A stretch of 64,000 nt of DNA from Aporhodopirellula sallentina SM41 (GTDB lineage: Bacteria; Planctomycetota; Planctomycetia; Pirellulales; Pirellulaceae): NCBI RefSeq assembly GCF_000346505.1, contig NZ_ANOH01000117.1:1-64000 (forward strand), read 5' to 3'. The translations under genes were made by a program, and so were the position numbers. The number at the start of each line of letters is the position of its first letter. Position 1 is the stretch's first letter. Below are positions 46,980-57,089 of this stretch, piece by piece. Under the pieces are notes generated by a model. The model was not told where the DNA came from. It saw nothing but the letters and a program-made list of their open reading frames with translations, and ran no database searches.

Positions 46980-47831
46980 TCATTGGACTCGAGTCGGGTA
47001 CTGGCCCGTTAAGGCAGCGTGGGCTAGTTGCCCTCGCACGTGGTTGTTCTGGCGATCTTCTTTTGATTGTAAGTATTGCTTTAGGTATTCACGCGTCTCC
47101 TTGTCCCAGGGTCGAGGGGACACATCTAAGGCACTTGCCATTGAGCCAAAGAACCTGTCGTAGAGGTTGGTGCCTTTGTGGTCATCGAAACGTAGCGTGA
47201 GCATGACCGCTGGGTTCCCATTGGCGTAGGGGCAATCGATGACATCGCCAACTTGCTCAAACGGGAGAACGCGTTTGTAGAGGCGGGCGTGTCGCGGATG
47301 AGTTGCCACGACAAGTCCGTCGTATCCTCGCACCTTTGCGGTTTGGGCCAGCATTCTTCCCATGGTCGCGAAGGTTTCCATGAAGCGAACGGGAGATTCG
47401 CGTCGATCGGCAAGGCATCCTACCTCTGCCATTCTCAGGCCTCTTGAGCGAATGTTGCTTATTGCGTTGGGGTAGATCGATTCGACAGGCAAGCCCAGGA
47501 AGCCGTCTCCAATCAATGAGACGGTCGAGACCACCTGGCTTTGATACTGTGTCACAAAGACTTCGGTCGTCGGTAGGAAGTGAAATGGAGTGATGCGGAT
47601 ACCATCTGGGTTCGCCTCCATCAGGCCAGTGCGAAGATAGGCCTGGTAGACCAACTGAAAGGCCTCTGTTAGTTCATCGAGTCGGTGAGCGATTCGGTAT
47701 CCCAGAGGTGAGTCGAGTGGGCGCCGTCGAGGAAGGCTGCTCGATTGGGCACATTTGGGAGCGTCGTTTTGGCTTGGGTGAAGCGGGCACGGGCGGATGC
47801 CCTGTGTCAATTCGTGACTCGTGGATAGCAT
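46980..47831 (-). CDS. FeeM-like / PEP-CTERM-exosortase-associated N-acyltransferase
   Basis: 283 residues in the acyl-homoserine-lactone-synthase-like GNAT fold. Family features are YRIAHRLDELTEAFQLVYQAYL near the N terminus, FVTQYQSQVVSTVSLIGDG, MAEVGCLADRRES (the catalytic E..L..R region), MLAQTAKVRGYDGLVVATHPRHARLYKRVL and a long C-terminal helix-rich tail. This matches the exosortase-system-associated acyltransferase family and FeeM N-acyl amino acid synthases. It may make an N-acylated amino acid or acylate a surface molecule. It is separated from the exosortase by the plus-strand cluster but converges with the PEP-CTERM gene, which supports membership of the same system. Confidence 0.82.
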   Translation of the reverse strand: MLSTSHELTQGIRPCPLHPSQNDAPKCAQSSSLPRRRPLDSPLGYRIAHRLDELTEAFQLVYQAYLRTGLMEANPDGIRITPFHFLPTTEVFVTQYQSQVVSTVSLIGDGFLGLPVESIYPNAISNIRSRGLRMAEVGCLADRRESPVRFMETFATMGRMLAQTAKVRGYDGLVVATHPRHARLYKRVLPFEQVGDVIDCPYANGNPAVMLTLRFDDHKGTNLYDRFFGSMASALDVSPRPWDKETREYLKQYLQSKEDRQNNHVRGQLAHAALTGQYPTRVQ

Positions 47832-48340
47832 CTAAGATCAGAAAAGGGAGGACCACGCATGTGTGGCGTGCCGGCCACGTTGCGATCGGATTGGAGTGTG
47901 TCCCCCCGGACAAATTTCCTATATCCAAACCTACGTCAGGCTCTCATCGTGAGCCCGGAATTCTCTGCTCGAAGTGCTCGTGTCTTGTGAAACGGGGCGT
48001 TTGTAGTGATTGCAACATGCCAAGTCAGAAGGCAGTGCTGACCGTTCGCGCTTATTGTTGTTTAGTCTGTTTTTTTACGCGGCGTTTGAGCTGAAGTTAT
48101 GCTCGTTGGCCACTTTCACGCAGTAACAATACCTGCGTGTTTTAGTGGTTGGATTTTGTTTTTGCGAATGTTGTTTTTGCGTGTTCTCGATTGGTTGCGC
48201 AGTGGAGTTTCGTTTTCACGTAGTTTCACCACCGGTTTTAATCGAAGGGCGTCGTACTGTGTCACACGATGTCAGTCGTGATTGTTTTTGCGTTGCCGAT
48301 TTGATCGCAAGCGTTCGATTGCCTGCTTTCTCAAGGACGT
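47832..48340. other. Spacer without a recognised gene
   Basis: About 510 bases between two minus-strand genes. A plus-strand frame (about 47708-48094) has a short Cys-rich run (CSKCSCLVKRGVCSDC) but overlaps the acyltransferase and has no family match. The acyltransferase promoter should be in this interval; no elements were identified. Confidence 0.3.
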
Positions 48341-49660
48341 TTAGGGCAAGCGGGGGCGATGGAGGAGGGTGGTGGCTGTTATTGCGAGGATGGGGATTGC
48401 GGGGGAGCGCATGCGGGGGTTGCTCCAGTAGACGGCGTGGACGGCGCTGAGGGTGAGGACGAGGGTGGCGGCCGGCCACCAGGGTATCCATCGTCTCCAG
48501 TTTCTAGGGTGAAGGTTGGCTCGGTGCCGGTAGGCGGCTGCTAGGATGCAGGCGTAAATGAGGCTTTGGTAGATGCCGACGGCCGCGATCGATGCAGTCG
48601 AACGTCCGCTCGTTGCGTGAGGAAACGGTTGCCATAATCGAGCGAGTCGCACGACGCAGGAATACCAAAAGGTTTGTGGGCGGGATTGGATGGTTGACTT
48701 GGCGGCGTTGTAGGCGACTCGGTCGTCAGTCCATTCGTCTCCCGTGCGTGGCATTTCGCTGTAGGTTTGAAAGAACTCGCTCGGGTCCCATGCTTCGCTC
48801 TTCCATGGCAGTTGCCATGGCTTTTGTTCGAGGTAGTCGTAGAACGAATCGTTGTTGGCAAGCAGCAACGTGTAACCGCCGTGTGTTGTTGCCCAAACCG
48901 GATGTCCGATCACGCTGAGGTTGCGCATTGTCCAGAGTCCGACTCCGGTCACGATGATCGTTGCGGTGGTGGCGATCAAAGCCAACCGGCGGATGCGGCA
49001 ATGTGTAAGAGCAAACCACATGGATGGGATCAGTAACGCTGACCAGACCAAAAATGTAGGCCGGCATAGAATGGTCAACAGAAGCAATGTTCCCGCAATC
49101 GCAGCGTTGACGTAACCTGTTTTGCGGTCGGTTTCGCAATGGACGTTCAGGTCGTCGGTTGGCGTTGGCATGATGCGAACCACCCACCACCACCAGAACA
49201 CCACGACGAGTGTTGCGGCGATGGTCTCGGTCATGATCAGTGTCGACTGCCATAGCAAGATCGGATCAAACAGCACGAGTGCGGCGGCCAGCCATGCTGA
49301 AGGTGTCGCCATCAATCGACGTGCGATGTCCCAGGTAAGAAGGACGGTGATGCCGCCGAGCAGTAGGTGCAGTAACGCGGGAGCTAGGTTGTGCAGTTGG
49401 CCGTCGTCGCCGACAAACCATGCCAGGAGCCAGGGATAAAGAGGTGGACGAAACGCTGTCGGCCGTGCGCCTGTGTCGCCCGTGGGCAAGCCGAAGACGC
49501 CTGTTTGAGAGAGCGTTTCGGCGATTACCCGATAGGCGTCGGGATCGTCATTGAGTGAGTCAAACTTCGCAACTAAGAATCCGCCACGAATGACAACGAC
49601 TGCGATCACCAATAGCAGAACGCTGCGCCAACGGATTCGTTTCTCGTTGCTCAATTCCAA
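48341..49660 (-). CDS. ArnT/PMT-type membrane glycosyltransferase (GT39/GT83-like)
   Basis: About 440 residues from TTG at 49660 or 49654. The frame stays open for another 147 codons through the upstream dehydrogenase, but that part is a shadow. The first helix is [21 protein letters not shown], followed by [17 protein letters not shown] (Asp-Asp near helix 1, typical of ArnT/PMT) and [14 protein letters not shown]. About ten more helices follow. These enzymes transfer sugars from polyprenyl-phosphate to lipids or proteins in the periplasm. The start overlaps the dehydrogenase stop by 4-10 nt, so the two are probably cotranscribed. The acceptor is unknown. Confidence 0.82.
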   Translation of the reverse strand: MELSNEKRIRWRSVLLLVIAVVVIRGGFLVAKFDSLNDDPDAYRVIAETLSQTGVFGLPTGDTGARPTAFRPPLYPWLLAWFVGDDGQLHNLAPALLHLLLGGITVLLTWDIARRLMATPSAWLAAALVLFDPILLWQSTLIMTETIAATLVVVFWWWWVVRIMPTPTDDLNVHCETDRKTGYVNAAIAGTLLLLTILCRPTFLVWSALLIPSMWFALTHCRIRRLALIATTATIIVTGVGLWTMRNLSVIGHPVWATTHGGYTLLLANNDSFYDYLEQKPWQLPWKSEAWDPSEFFQTYSEMPRTGDEWTDDRVAYNAAKSTIQSRPQTFWYSCVVRLARLWQPFPHATSGRSTASIAAVGIYQSLIYACILAAAYRHRANLHPRNWRRWIPWWPAATLVLTLSAVHAVYWSNPRMRSPAIPILAITATTLLHRPRLP

Positions 49661-50616
49661 TCCATTCCTGACAGATCGGCGACCGCGCGAACGAGTGCTT
49701 GCGTGCCGTCTTTTGCGCCGCCTTTGGCCATCACGGAAAGATAGAGTTGTTCGGCAAGAGCGAGGCCAGGTAGGGACAGGTTCATTTGTTTGGCTTCGGC
49801 GAGCGCGATCCCCATGTCTTTTACGAAGTGTTCGACAAAGAATCCGGGGTCGAAATCGCCGTCGATCATTCGCGGGGCAAGATTGCTCAGCGACCAACTT
49901 CCCGCGGCACCTGATGAAACCGATTGAAGGACCGTTGGCAGATCGAGTCCCGCGCGGGATGCGTACACGAGGGCTTCGCAAACGCCAATCATGCCGGTGG
50001 CGATCAACGTTTGGTTCACCATTTTGGTGTGTTGGCCGGCGCCGGGGCCGCCTTGGTGGACGATCGTTTTTCCGAAACACTTCAGGCATGGCATCACACG
50101 TTCGACCGGGGCGTCCTCGCCACCAATCATGATGGAGAGTGTCCCCTCTCGGGCGCCGCGGTCGCCTCCTGATACTGGTGCGTCGAGTGAGTGGAGCCCG
50201 CGGCGTTTTGCGGCTTGGTGGATTTCGACCGCGAGCGAGGGTTGGCTCGTTGTCATGTCGACGAGAATTCCCTCAGGGCTCAATCCAGCGATCACCCCGT
50301 CGTGCTCATCGAGAAAAACCTGTCGCACATCGGACGGGAATCCGACGATGCCGAACACGATGTCCGACCGTTGGGCGACTTCTTTGGGATCGTCTGCCCA
50401 GCGGGCGCCGCGATCGAGCAGCGTCGACGCTTTGGCTCGCGTCCGCGTGGTAAGCGTGACTTCATAGCCGGCGTCGAGAAGGTGCCCGGCCATGCTGGCC
50501 CCCATCACTCCGGTGCCGATCCATCCAACGCGAGGTATGTCTTTCGCATCGGACGCAGGAGTCCCGGTGGCGTTCGTATTCAATGGTTTCGACCTTTCGC
50601 GATTCGATCTTGGCAA
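49651..50616 (-). CDS. NAD(P)-dependent 3-hydroxyisobutyrate / 2-hydroxy-3-oxopropionate dehydrogenase family
   Basis: 321 residues. The Rossmann motif is [21 protein letters not shown] (residues about 29-49). [20 protein letters not shown] is the substrate-binding signature, and HTKMVNQ carries the catalytic Lys. [13 protein letters not shown] is the C-terminal helix of the family. It oxidises a beta-hydroxy acid (3-hydroxyisobutyrate) or interconverts tartronate semialdehyde and glycerate. Nearest neighbours do not settle which. The leading 28 residues are an extension over the core. Confidence 0.88.
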   Translation of the reverse strand: MPRSNRERSKPLNTNATGTPASDAKDIPRVGWIGTGVMGASMAGHLLDAGYEVTLTTRTRAKASTLLDRGARWADDPKEVAQRSDIVFGIVGFPSDVRQVFLDEHDGVIAGLSPEGILVDMTTSQPSLAVEIHQAAKRRGLHSLDAPVSGGDRGAREGTLSIMIGGEDAPVERVMPCLKCFGKTIVHQGGPGAGQHTKMVNQTLIATGMIGVCEALVYASRAGLDLPTVLQSVSSGAAGSWSLSNLAPRMIDGDFDPGFFVEHFVKDMGIALAEAKQMNLSLPGLALAEQLYLSVMAKGGAKDGTQALVRAVADLSGMDWN

Positions 50617-50646
50617 TTGGTTTGCCGGGAACGAGATGGCGAGTGA

Positions 50647-51876
50647 TTACTTGCCAACGTTCTTTGCCGCTTCGCCGAGTTCTTCGTCGACGTAACCGTA
50701 GCCGCTGCGTCCTTCGCTCACACGGCTTTCGACGTCATCAAGGGTCTCTTGTGAAGAGGCTTCCCAGAACTTGCTGATCGTTTCGGCTGGCAACTCCTCG
50801 AGCGACCGGAACATGCGAAAGCCAACGCCTCGCGACGGATCGCTGGTGAACCACCAAGGGCTCCGTGGGAAGTTGGGGTCTTCCGATTTCCATTCTTCGT
50901 CATCGGAAGCCAAGCGAGCGGCACTTCGCAGATCCGGCGGATCCATTTCCCAGCTACCACCGCGGGCGACACACGGATAAGGATTCTCGGGCCAACGGGT
51001 AGCACTGGTTGCGTCGCCTGGGTTGGCTTCGTTCATCCACTCGTATCCGTCTTCGGTGTATTCGTTGACGGTCCACTCTGCCGCGTTGCCGTGCATGTCG
51101 TAGAGGCCGAACGGGTTAGGCTTTTTCGTGCCAACGTCACCGGGGCCGTCGAGCGAGTTGTCGAAGTACCATGCGTAGTCTTCGATCTCATCGGCGTCAT
51201 CGCCCCAACTGTACGCGGTCGTGGTTCCCGCGCGGGCGGCGTATTCCCACTCGGCTTCGGTTGGCAACCGGTATTGGATACCGGTCATCCGAGAGAGCCA
51301 CTTTGTAAATTGCTGAGCGGCGTACTGCGTCATCGTGACGGCAGGTTGCGTTTCTTTGGAACCGTACTCAAACGTGAACGAAGGGTCGTAAAGTTCAGTC
51401 GGCGCCGTCACGGCATCGGTGATGTTCGAGTCATCAACGAGCCGGACTCCTTGCGATTCAAACTCTTTGAACACGCCATACATTCTCATGTATTCCTTAT
51501 ACATGTCCCAACGAGTTTCCGTCTTGGCAACCCACATCGGTTTGACTTTCAACGGGATCGTTGGCCCTTCGTCTTCGACGAAATCGTCTGCGTCTTCAGG
51601 AGTCCCCATCGTGAATGCACCGCCGGGAACCGGGATCATCTCGAACTGGATATCTGTGCCGGGGATGCGTTGGATGTAGGGGACCATGAACGTCCCGTCC
51701 TCCAACATGACCGAAGGCCCTTCGGCCGGCTTTTCGGTGGCGATGCCCGGTGCGGTCTTGGTGGCACTGGCATCCGCGAACGAATACGAGGCAGCCGCGA
51801 GGGACGCGAAAACGCAGACCGTGGCGGTAAAGAGGGTCGAGAATTTCAATTTTCTGTCTGGTGTAGTGCAATGCAT
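50647..51876 (-). CDS. Secreted SUMF1/FGE-sulfatase-domain protein, lacking the FGE cysteine pair
   Basis: 409 residues from ATG 51876 (MHCTTPDRKLKFS), chosen because a signal peptide (FSTLFTATVCVFASLAAASYSFADA) follows directly; an in-frame start at 51942 adds 22 residues. The FGE-type fold shows FTMGTPEDADDFVEDEGP, YRLPTEAEWEYAARAG, GLYDMHGNAAEWTV, RGGSWEMDPPDLRSAAR and GVGFRMFRS. In true formylglycine-generating enzymes two Cys sit after GGSW; here the segment EMDPPDLR has none. It is therefore likely a carbohydrate- or cofactor-binding scaffold, or a pseudo-enzyme, rather than a sulfatase activator. The stop is 30 nt upstream of the dehydrogenase ORF, so cotranscription is likely. Confidence 0.85.
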   Translation of the reverse strand: MHCTTPDRKLKFSTLFTATVCVFASLAAASYSFADASATKTAPGIATEKPAEGPSVMLEDGTFMVPYIQRIPGTDIQFEMIPVPGGAFTMGTPEDADDFVEDEGPTIPLKVKPMWVAKTETRWDMYKEYMRMYGVFKEFESQGVRLVDDSNITDAVTAPTELYDPSFTFEYGSKETQPAVTMTQYAAQQFTKWLSRMTGIQYRLPTEAEWEYAARAGTTTAYSWGDDADEIEDYAWYFDNSLDGPGDVGTKKPNPFGLYDMHGNAAEWTVNEYTEDGYEWMNEANPGDATSATRWPENPYPCVARGGSWEMDPPDLRSAARLASDDEEWKSEDPNFPRSPWWFTSDPSRGVGFRMFRSLEELPAETISKFWEASSQETLDDVESRVSEGRSGYGYVDEELGEAAKNVGK

Positions 51877-52330
51877 GAGAATCAACCCCACGAACACAGC
51901 GAGGCGGAATGAGAGGGAGGGGAGTGAGGCGGGGGGAAGCAATTCCTGTAGGTACCCATTCTAAACGTCCTGACAGTCAATGCCACTGCCGTACTATGCC
52001 GCATCATGCAGAATTTCCCAACCGAAACGCGGCAGCAAGCAAAAAACGCGTCGGTTCGGTCGACGCAGCACGGTACTTGGGTCAATCGGTCGCACGAGGA
52101 CTCGATGACACCGCAGCGATCGGCGAGGCTCTTTGATCGCATCGGCGGTATCTTCTGAGGTTGGCCGTCGGGATCTCCCGATATTGGCGGTCGGGATCTC
52201 GTGAGATCAGCGGTCGGGTTTTGCGGGCCGGAAGACGGCGAATCTGACTTCGTGTTCTGATTTGTTTTGTGTTAATTCGGTGTGAGCTGGGTAGAATGAA
52301 ACCAAGCAATTCCCCACGCGAGCTGATTTC
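51877..52330. promoter_or_regulatory. Divergent promoter region
   Basis: About 450 bases between the FGE-like and histidine-kinase genes, which point away from each other. It must hold both promoters. A tandem similarity, ATCTCCCGATATTGGCGGTCGGGATCTC-like, runs near 52164-52214 (GGTCGGGATCTC / GGTCGGGTTTTG), which could be an operator or a small repeat. Confidence 0.35.
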
Positions 52331-55300
52331 ATGAACCATTCCCAGCCCCAGAGCGTTCGGTCTTCTGTCAATGAAAACGGTGCGGCGTCCTCCGACGTGT
52401 ACCACAGCCTCTATCAGAAGGCGGCCAGCTCGCGTCAGTGTCGGAGCGAACGGCTCGACCTCTGTGTGTTGCGAAAGGATTGTGACGGGCGAATCCTCGA
52501 GGTGAATGATGCCTTTTGCGATTCGGTTGGTTTGGATCGCAGTGAGGTGATTGGCTGCACCGATTTCGATCTCTTTTCGTCCGAGGTTGCTCGCGTCGGA
52601 TGGGAGATTGAACAAAAGGTAATGGAAAGTGGGCAGCCCGATCACATGATCGAAGAATACGCTCCCAATGTTCGCGAACGCGACTTGCGCGACTTTGACA
52701 TGTTACGGGGCGAAGTGAAGTCGTCGTGCTATCTCGAGGTCATTCGGACGCCAGTCTACGGAGACGATGGGGCGGTCATCGGGGTCGAGGTGATCTGTTG
52801 GGATGTGACGCAGCAGAAGCGGACCGAGGCGGAACTGAAGCACACGCGTTTTTTGATGGATGCGTGGTTTGATAACATTCCCGACGCGGTCTATTTCAAA
52901 GATCGCAAGAGCCGGTTCATTCGCATCAGCCAAGCCCAGGCGGAAATGTTTGGGCTCGAGAAAGCGGAAGACGCGATCGGAAAAACAGACGCCGACTTCT
53001 TTGGCGAGGAGCACGCCACCGACGCGCTCGAAGATGAGCGACGGATCATCCGCACCGGCGACTCGATCATCGGGAAAGTTGAAAAAGAAACTCGCGATGG
53101 CAAACCCGATACATGGTGTTCGACGACGAAGATGCCGTTGCGAAATGATCGGGGTGAGATCATTGGAACCTTTGGTATCTCTCGCAATGTGACTGCACAG
53201 GTTCGCGCCGAAACCGAATTGGCACGCGAACGCGATTTGCTCAAGACGATCATGAATAACATCCCTGACATCATCTACGTCAAGGATCGTTACAGTCGTT
53301 TCTTGACGGGGAACCAAGCGATACTCGACATGCTCGGCCTGAAAGAGGTCAGCGAACTGATCGGCAAGACGGACTACGACTTTTCGCCGCCGGAGCTAGC
53401 GTGCAATTTTGTGACCGACGATCAGGTTGTGATGCGATCGGGCGAGCCTCTGATCGATCAAGAGGAGACGATCATTCGCTCCTCGGATGGGAAGTCAACT
53501 TGGTTGCTGACGACGAAGGTGCCGCTGTCTGGAAAAGACGGCAAGGTGATGGGCATGGTTGGTATCAGCCGGGACATCACGGCGCGGCGGATGGCGGCGG
53601 AGGAGTTGTTGGCTGCCAAGGAAATCGCCGATGCGGCGAACTCGGCGAAGAGCGAATTCCTGGCAAACATGAGCCACGAGATCCGCACGCCGATGAACGG
53701 CATTCTCGGGATGACAGAGTTGTTATCGGGAACCGAAATGACGACCGAGCAGCGAGAGTTCCTGACGCTTGTGCAGCAGTCGGCCGACTCGTTGCTCCGA
53801 CTGCTCAACGATATTCTCGACTTCTCGAAGATCGAAGCCGGGCGGCTCGAGTTGGACACGGTGACGTTCAACCTGCGTGATTGCATCGGCAAGGCGATCA
53901 AACTGCTAACGCTCAAGGCGAATGAAAAAGGGCTCGAACTCGCCGGACGGATTGACCCGAGGATCCCCAATGAATTGGTGGGTGACCCCGGGCGACTCCG
54001 GCAGATCGTGGTCAACTTTGTCGGCAACGCGATCAAGTTCACCAACAGTGGCGAAGTCGTCGTTGACGTGAATCCGGAAACGCTCGACGACGACGAAGCG
54101 GTGTTGCACGTGACGGTGCGAGACACCGGGATCGGCATCGCGAAGGAGAAGCAGGAAAAGATCTTCGAAGCGTTCTCGCAGGCCGATGCCTCGACGACTC
54201 GCCGGTTCGGCGGCACCGGGTTGGGGCTGACGATTTCGGCGCGGTTGATCCAGATGATGGATGGGAAAGTGTGGGTCGAGAGTGAACTCGGCGTTGGAAC
54301 GACGTTTCACTTCTACGTCAAATTGGGCGTTTCGCCCGACCAGACACCGCGTCGTCCGGCGGCGTTCTCCAAGATCGCGGGCACGCGAGTTCTCGTGGTC
54401 GACGACAACGCGACCAATCGCCGTATCCTGCAGGAAATCCTGCAGCTCTGGAACTTGAAACCGGTCATGGCCGATGACGGGGAAACCGCACTTGATGTGA
54501 TCGCAGAATCCATCGCGGAAGAGGATCCGTTTGGTTTGATCTTGCTCGACTACCACATGCCCAATTTGGATGGTGTCGGATTCGCCGAGCAACTGGTGAC
54601 TCGGTCGGACGAGCTACGGCATGGCCCGATCGTGATGTTGTCCTCTTCGTTTGCGGGGCTCAGTTCGCCGCGGATGCGTGAACTCGGTATTAACCGCTAT
54701 TTGACAAAACCTGTGATCGCGTCGGAACTGCGCGATGTGGTTCTCGAAGTCATGGGAGTCGATCACGAGAAACGTTTGTATCCACAGCAGCGGACGTCGC
54801 TTCCCAAAATTGCTCCTCGGAAGATTCTTCTCGTTGAGGACGGACTCGTTAATCAAAGGGTCGCGCTCGGATTTCTCAATAAATGGGGACACCAAGTCGA
54901 GTTGGCGGTCAACGGCAGGGAAGCGATTGAGGCTCTCGAGAAAGAGAAGTTCGACATCGTGTTGATGGATATTCAGATGCCGGAGATGAACGGTTTTGAA
55001 GCGACGACCATTATTCGCGAACGCGAAGCGGAATCGGATGAGCATCAGTTTATTGTGGCGATGACCGCGGAAGCGATGAAAGGCGATCGCGAGAATTGTC
55101 TGTCGGCCGGGATGGATGATTACATCTCGAAACCTTTTGATGTCGCCGACCTGCAACGCGTGCTCGTCAAAGCACCTGCAATGCTCAATGCGGATGACGA
55201 GGCTCTCAATCCCAAGCCCGGCGAAGCGCCGACGGAAGCGTCCGTTTTCAACGAGCACTCGGCCGAAAGTGAGGCGTCGGATCGGCATTTTGCGCCGCAG

Positions 55301-56083
55301 ACGCCTACGATCGACGACGTGTCTGAACCCGAAGAAGAGCAAGAGTGCGATGAGGCAAGTGAGCCAGTGTTGCCACGCCCGTCTGCGCGGCGACGTGAGT
55401 CTCTCGACAACGGGACCGGTTCGCAATCGACGGCTGCCGTTGACCGATCACGGTACGGTTCGAGGCGTGACGAACTGCAAAACGAAGACCACGAGCCGGA
55501 TGTGAATGATCTCTTCTCGGAGCATGAAGCAGAGGTTGAAACAGCCCCGAAGCCGGGGCGGCCTCGTCGTGCGCCGCGAAGAAATGTCGGCGTGAGGCGT
55601 GAGGGAGCAAAGTCGCCCGGTGATGTTCGTGGCCAAGCCGAGCCCTCGCCGGATTCGTCGACGGGCGATCATGAAGTTCGCAGCAACGGACGGTCGACCA
55701 ACAAAACAGCCAAGGCAGCAGATGACGATTCGCTGCCGTCCGCCTGGGTGACGGTTTTGAACAAAACTCGTGGCGACGAAGAGATGGCGGGCCAACTCGC
55801 GGTTGCTTTCATTGAGGAAGCCGAGCAGTTGTTACCGTTGATGCGGGATCAGCTCAATGACTGTGACGCGGCCGCGCTTCATCGCAGCGCACATACTCTG
55901 AAAGGAGCTGCCGGGTGTCTCGGAGCCGATTCGGTAATCACATCGGCGCAGCGGTTGGAGCGACAGGCGAACACCGGTGATGTTGCATCGGCCGGATGGA
56001 TGCTCGATGAGTTGGTTCGTTGCACGCAGTCTTACTTGAAAGACCTCAATCGGTCTCAGACGTCGCGTCCGCCTTCTGCTTGA
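52331..56083 (+). CDS. Hybrid sensor histidine kinase: PAS x3 - HisKA - HATPase - REC - REC - HPt
   Basis: 1,250 residues, no membrane helix, so a cytoplasmic sensor. Three PAS-type units: LCVLRKDCDGRILEVNDAF onwards (about 45-160), DNIPDAVYFKDRKSRFIRIS (about 175-290), NNIPDIIYVKDRYSRFLTG (about 310-420). The phosphoacceptor His449 is in MSHEIRTPMNGILGM. ATPase boxes are VNFVGNAIKFTNSGEV, DTGIGIAKEKQEKIFEAFSQ and FGGTGLGL. Two receiver domains follow with Asp740 (LLDYHMPNLDG) and Asp880 (VLMDIQMPEMNG), then an acidic/Arg-rich linker and an HPt domain with His1188 (AHTLKGAAG). This allows a full internal His-Asp-His relay. The output may be the response regulator whose gene ends 38 nt inside it on the other strand, or a protein elsewhere. 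Confidence 0.95.
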   Translation: MNHSQPQSVRSSVNENGAASSDVYHSLYQKAASSRQCRSERLDLCVLRKDCDGRILEVNDAFCDSVGLDRSEVIGCTDFDLFSSEVARVGWEIEQKVMESGQPDHMIEEYAPNVRERDLRDFDMLRGEVKSSCYLEVIRTPVYGDDGAVIGVEVICWDVTQQKRTEAELKHTRFLMDAWFDNIPDAVYFKDRKSRFIRISQAQAEMFGLEKAEDAIGKTDADFFGEEHATDALEDERRIIRTGDSIIGKVEKETRDGKPDTWCSTTKMPLRNDRGEIIGTFGISRNVTAQVRAETELARERDLLKTIMNNIPDIIYVKDRYSRFLTGNQAILDMLGLKEVSELIGKTDYDFSPPELACNFVTDDQVVMRSGEPLIDQEETIIRSSDGKSTWLLTTKVPLSGKDGKVMGMVGISRDITARRMAAEELLAAKEIADAANSAKSEFLANMSHEIRTPMNGILGMTELLSGTEMTTEQREFLTLVQQSADSLLRLLNDILDFSKIEAGRLELDTVTFNLRDCIGKAIKLLTLKANEKGLELAGRIDPRIPNELVGDPGRLRQIVVNFVGNAIKFTNSGEVVVDVNPETLDDDEAVLHVTVRDTGIGIAKEKQEKIFEAFSQADASTTRRFGGTGLGLTISARLIQMMDGKVWVESELGVGTTFHFYVKLGVSPDQTPRRPAAFSKIAGTRVLVVDDNATNRRILQEILQLWNLKPVMADDGETALDVIAESIAEEDPFGLILLDYHMPNLDGVGFAEQLVTRSDELRHGPIVMLSSSFAGLSSPRMRELGINRYLTKPVIASELRDVVLEVMGVDHEKRLYPQQRTSLPKIAPRKILLVEDGLVNQRVALGFLNKWGHQVELAVNGREAIEALEKEKFDIVLMDIQMPEMNGFEATTIIREREAESDEHQFIVAMTAEAMKGDRENCLSAGMDDYISKPFDVADLQRVLVKAPAMLNADDEALNPKPGEAPTEASVFNEHSAESEASDRHFAPQTPTIDDVSEPEEEQECDEASEPVLPRPSARRRESLDNGTGSQSTAAVDRSRYGSRRDELQNEDHEPDVNDLFSEHEAEVETAPKPGRPRRAPRRNVGVRREGAKSPGDVRGQAEPSPDSSTGDHEVRSNGRSTNKTAKAADDDSLPSAWVTVLNKTRGDEEMAGQLAVAFIEEAEQLLPLMRDQLNDCDAAALHRSAHTLKGAAGCLGADSVITSAQRLERQANTGDVASAGWMLDELVRCTQSYLKDLNRSQTSRPPSA

Positions 56084-56960
56084 GCATGACGATTTCGGTC
56101 CCCTCCGAGTTGTGGGTGACCTTGTCCATGAAAGCGTTGATCAAGAGCAGTCCGCGGCCGCCACACTCGCCGAGGTTGCTGAAGTCGGTTGGGTCGGGCA
56201 GCGCGTTGACGTCGAACCCTTTGCCTTGGTCACGGATGGTGAATTTTACCTGTTGTCGGTTGGCCTCCATGAGGATCGTCACATGTCGGTCGCAATAGGG
56301 AGCCTGCCGCTGCCGCGTGTGGACGATCTCACGGAATTTATCGTCCGATCCTTCGTACCGCAGTTCCGTTGAAATCTCGAGGTTTCCGTGAATGATCGCG
56401 TTGATTAAGGCTTCATCCAACGCGGTCGAGATTTGCATTTGCATGGTGTCGTCGAGCAGGCCGAGTTCGGCCAAGGGTTGCTCGAGACGGGCGATCACAC
56501 TGGGGACTTCGATATCGTTGTTACCGAGCGACATCTCCAGGTGAACTGATTTCAAGATGGACGATGGCTTGGTGTGGTGATCGGCCACATCGACCATCGA
56601 CAGCATTCGCTCGATCGTCGGAACGAGGTCTTCGTTGAGGGTTCGTTTGGGAACGTAGCTCGACGCCCCGAGTCGCAGTGCTTTCGCAGCGATTTCTTCA
56701 CTACCCTTGGCGGTGGTCAGGATAATCGGCAAACCGGCAAACTCTTCACGCAGTGCCGCGACCAATTGCAGCCCATCCATTTCCGGCATTTGGAGGTCGG
56801 TCACGACGACGGCGGGTCTGCGTTCGCGGATCGATTCCAAGGCGGTGCGGCCGTTGCTCGCCGTCACCACTTCATAGCCGTGTTGCTGCAGCATGATCTG
56901 CATACCGGTGACCTGAGTGATGCTGTCATCAACGGCGAGGACGAGGGTGGGTTCAGGCAT
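56046..56960 (-). CDS. Response regulator fused to an RsbW-type HATPase domain
   Basis: 304 residues from ATG 56960 (MPEPTLVLAVDDS); a 31-codon upstream extension has no such fit. The receiver domain has LVLAVDDSITQVTG, VVVTDLQMPEMDGLQLVAAL (phospho-Asp) and SYVPKRTLNEDLVP. The C-terminal half is an anti-sigma-factor-type ATPase: LDEALINAIIHGNLEIS, FTIRDQGKGFDVNALPDP and GGRGLLLINAFMDKV. Such proteins are the receivers or switches of a partner-switching pathway. Its stop lies inside the 3' end of the convergent hybrid kinase gene (38 bp overlap). The physical pairing suggests a shared pathway, but is not proof. Confidence 0.88.
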   Translation of the reverse strand: MPEPTLVLAVDDSITQVTGMQIMLQQHGYEVVTASNGRTALESIRERRPAVVVTDLQMPEMDGLQLVAALREEFAGLPIILTTAKGSEEIAAKALRLGASSYVPKRTLNEDLVPTIERMLSMVDVADHHTKPSSILKSVHLEMSLGNNDIEVPSVIARLEQPLAELGLLDDTMQMQISTALDEALINAIIHGNLEISTELRYEGSDDKFREIVHTRQRQAPYCDRHVTILMEANRQQVKFTIRDQGKGFDVNALPDPTDFSNLGECGGRGLLLINAFMDKVTHNSEGTEIVMLKQKADATSETD

Positions 56961-57089
56961 GTTGAATTCGTGACAGTTGAATTGGTCAAGCAACCAACGG
57001 GAAAACCGACGAGCCGACGACACTTTTCCGGTTTGCCGATACGACGGGTGCAATCGCCGATTGTATCAGGTCCGCGGCTTCTAGGGTGG

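Noticed and set aside
49661-50089. N-terminal extension of the ArnT/PMT-like frame
   Set aside because: These 147 codons are Arg/Pro-rich and lie within the dehydrogenase gene, so they are a shadow of it.
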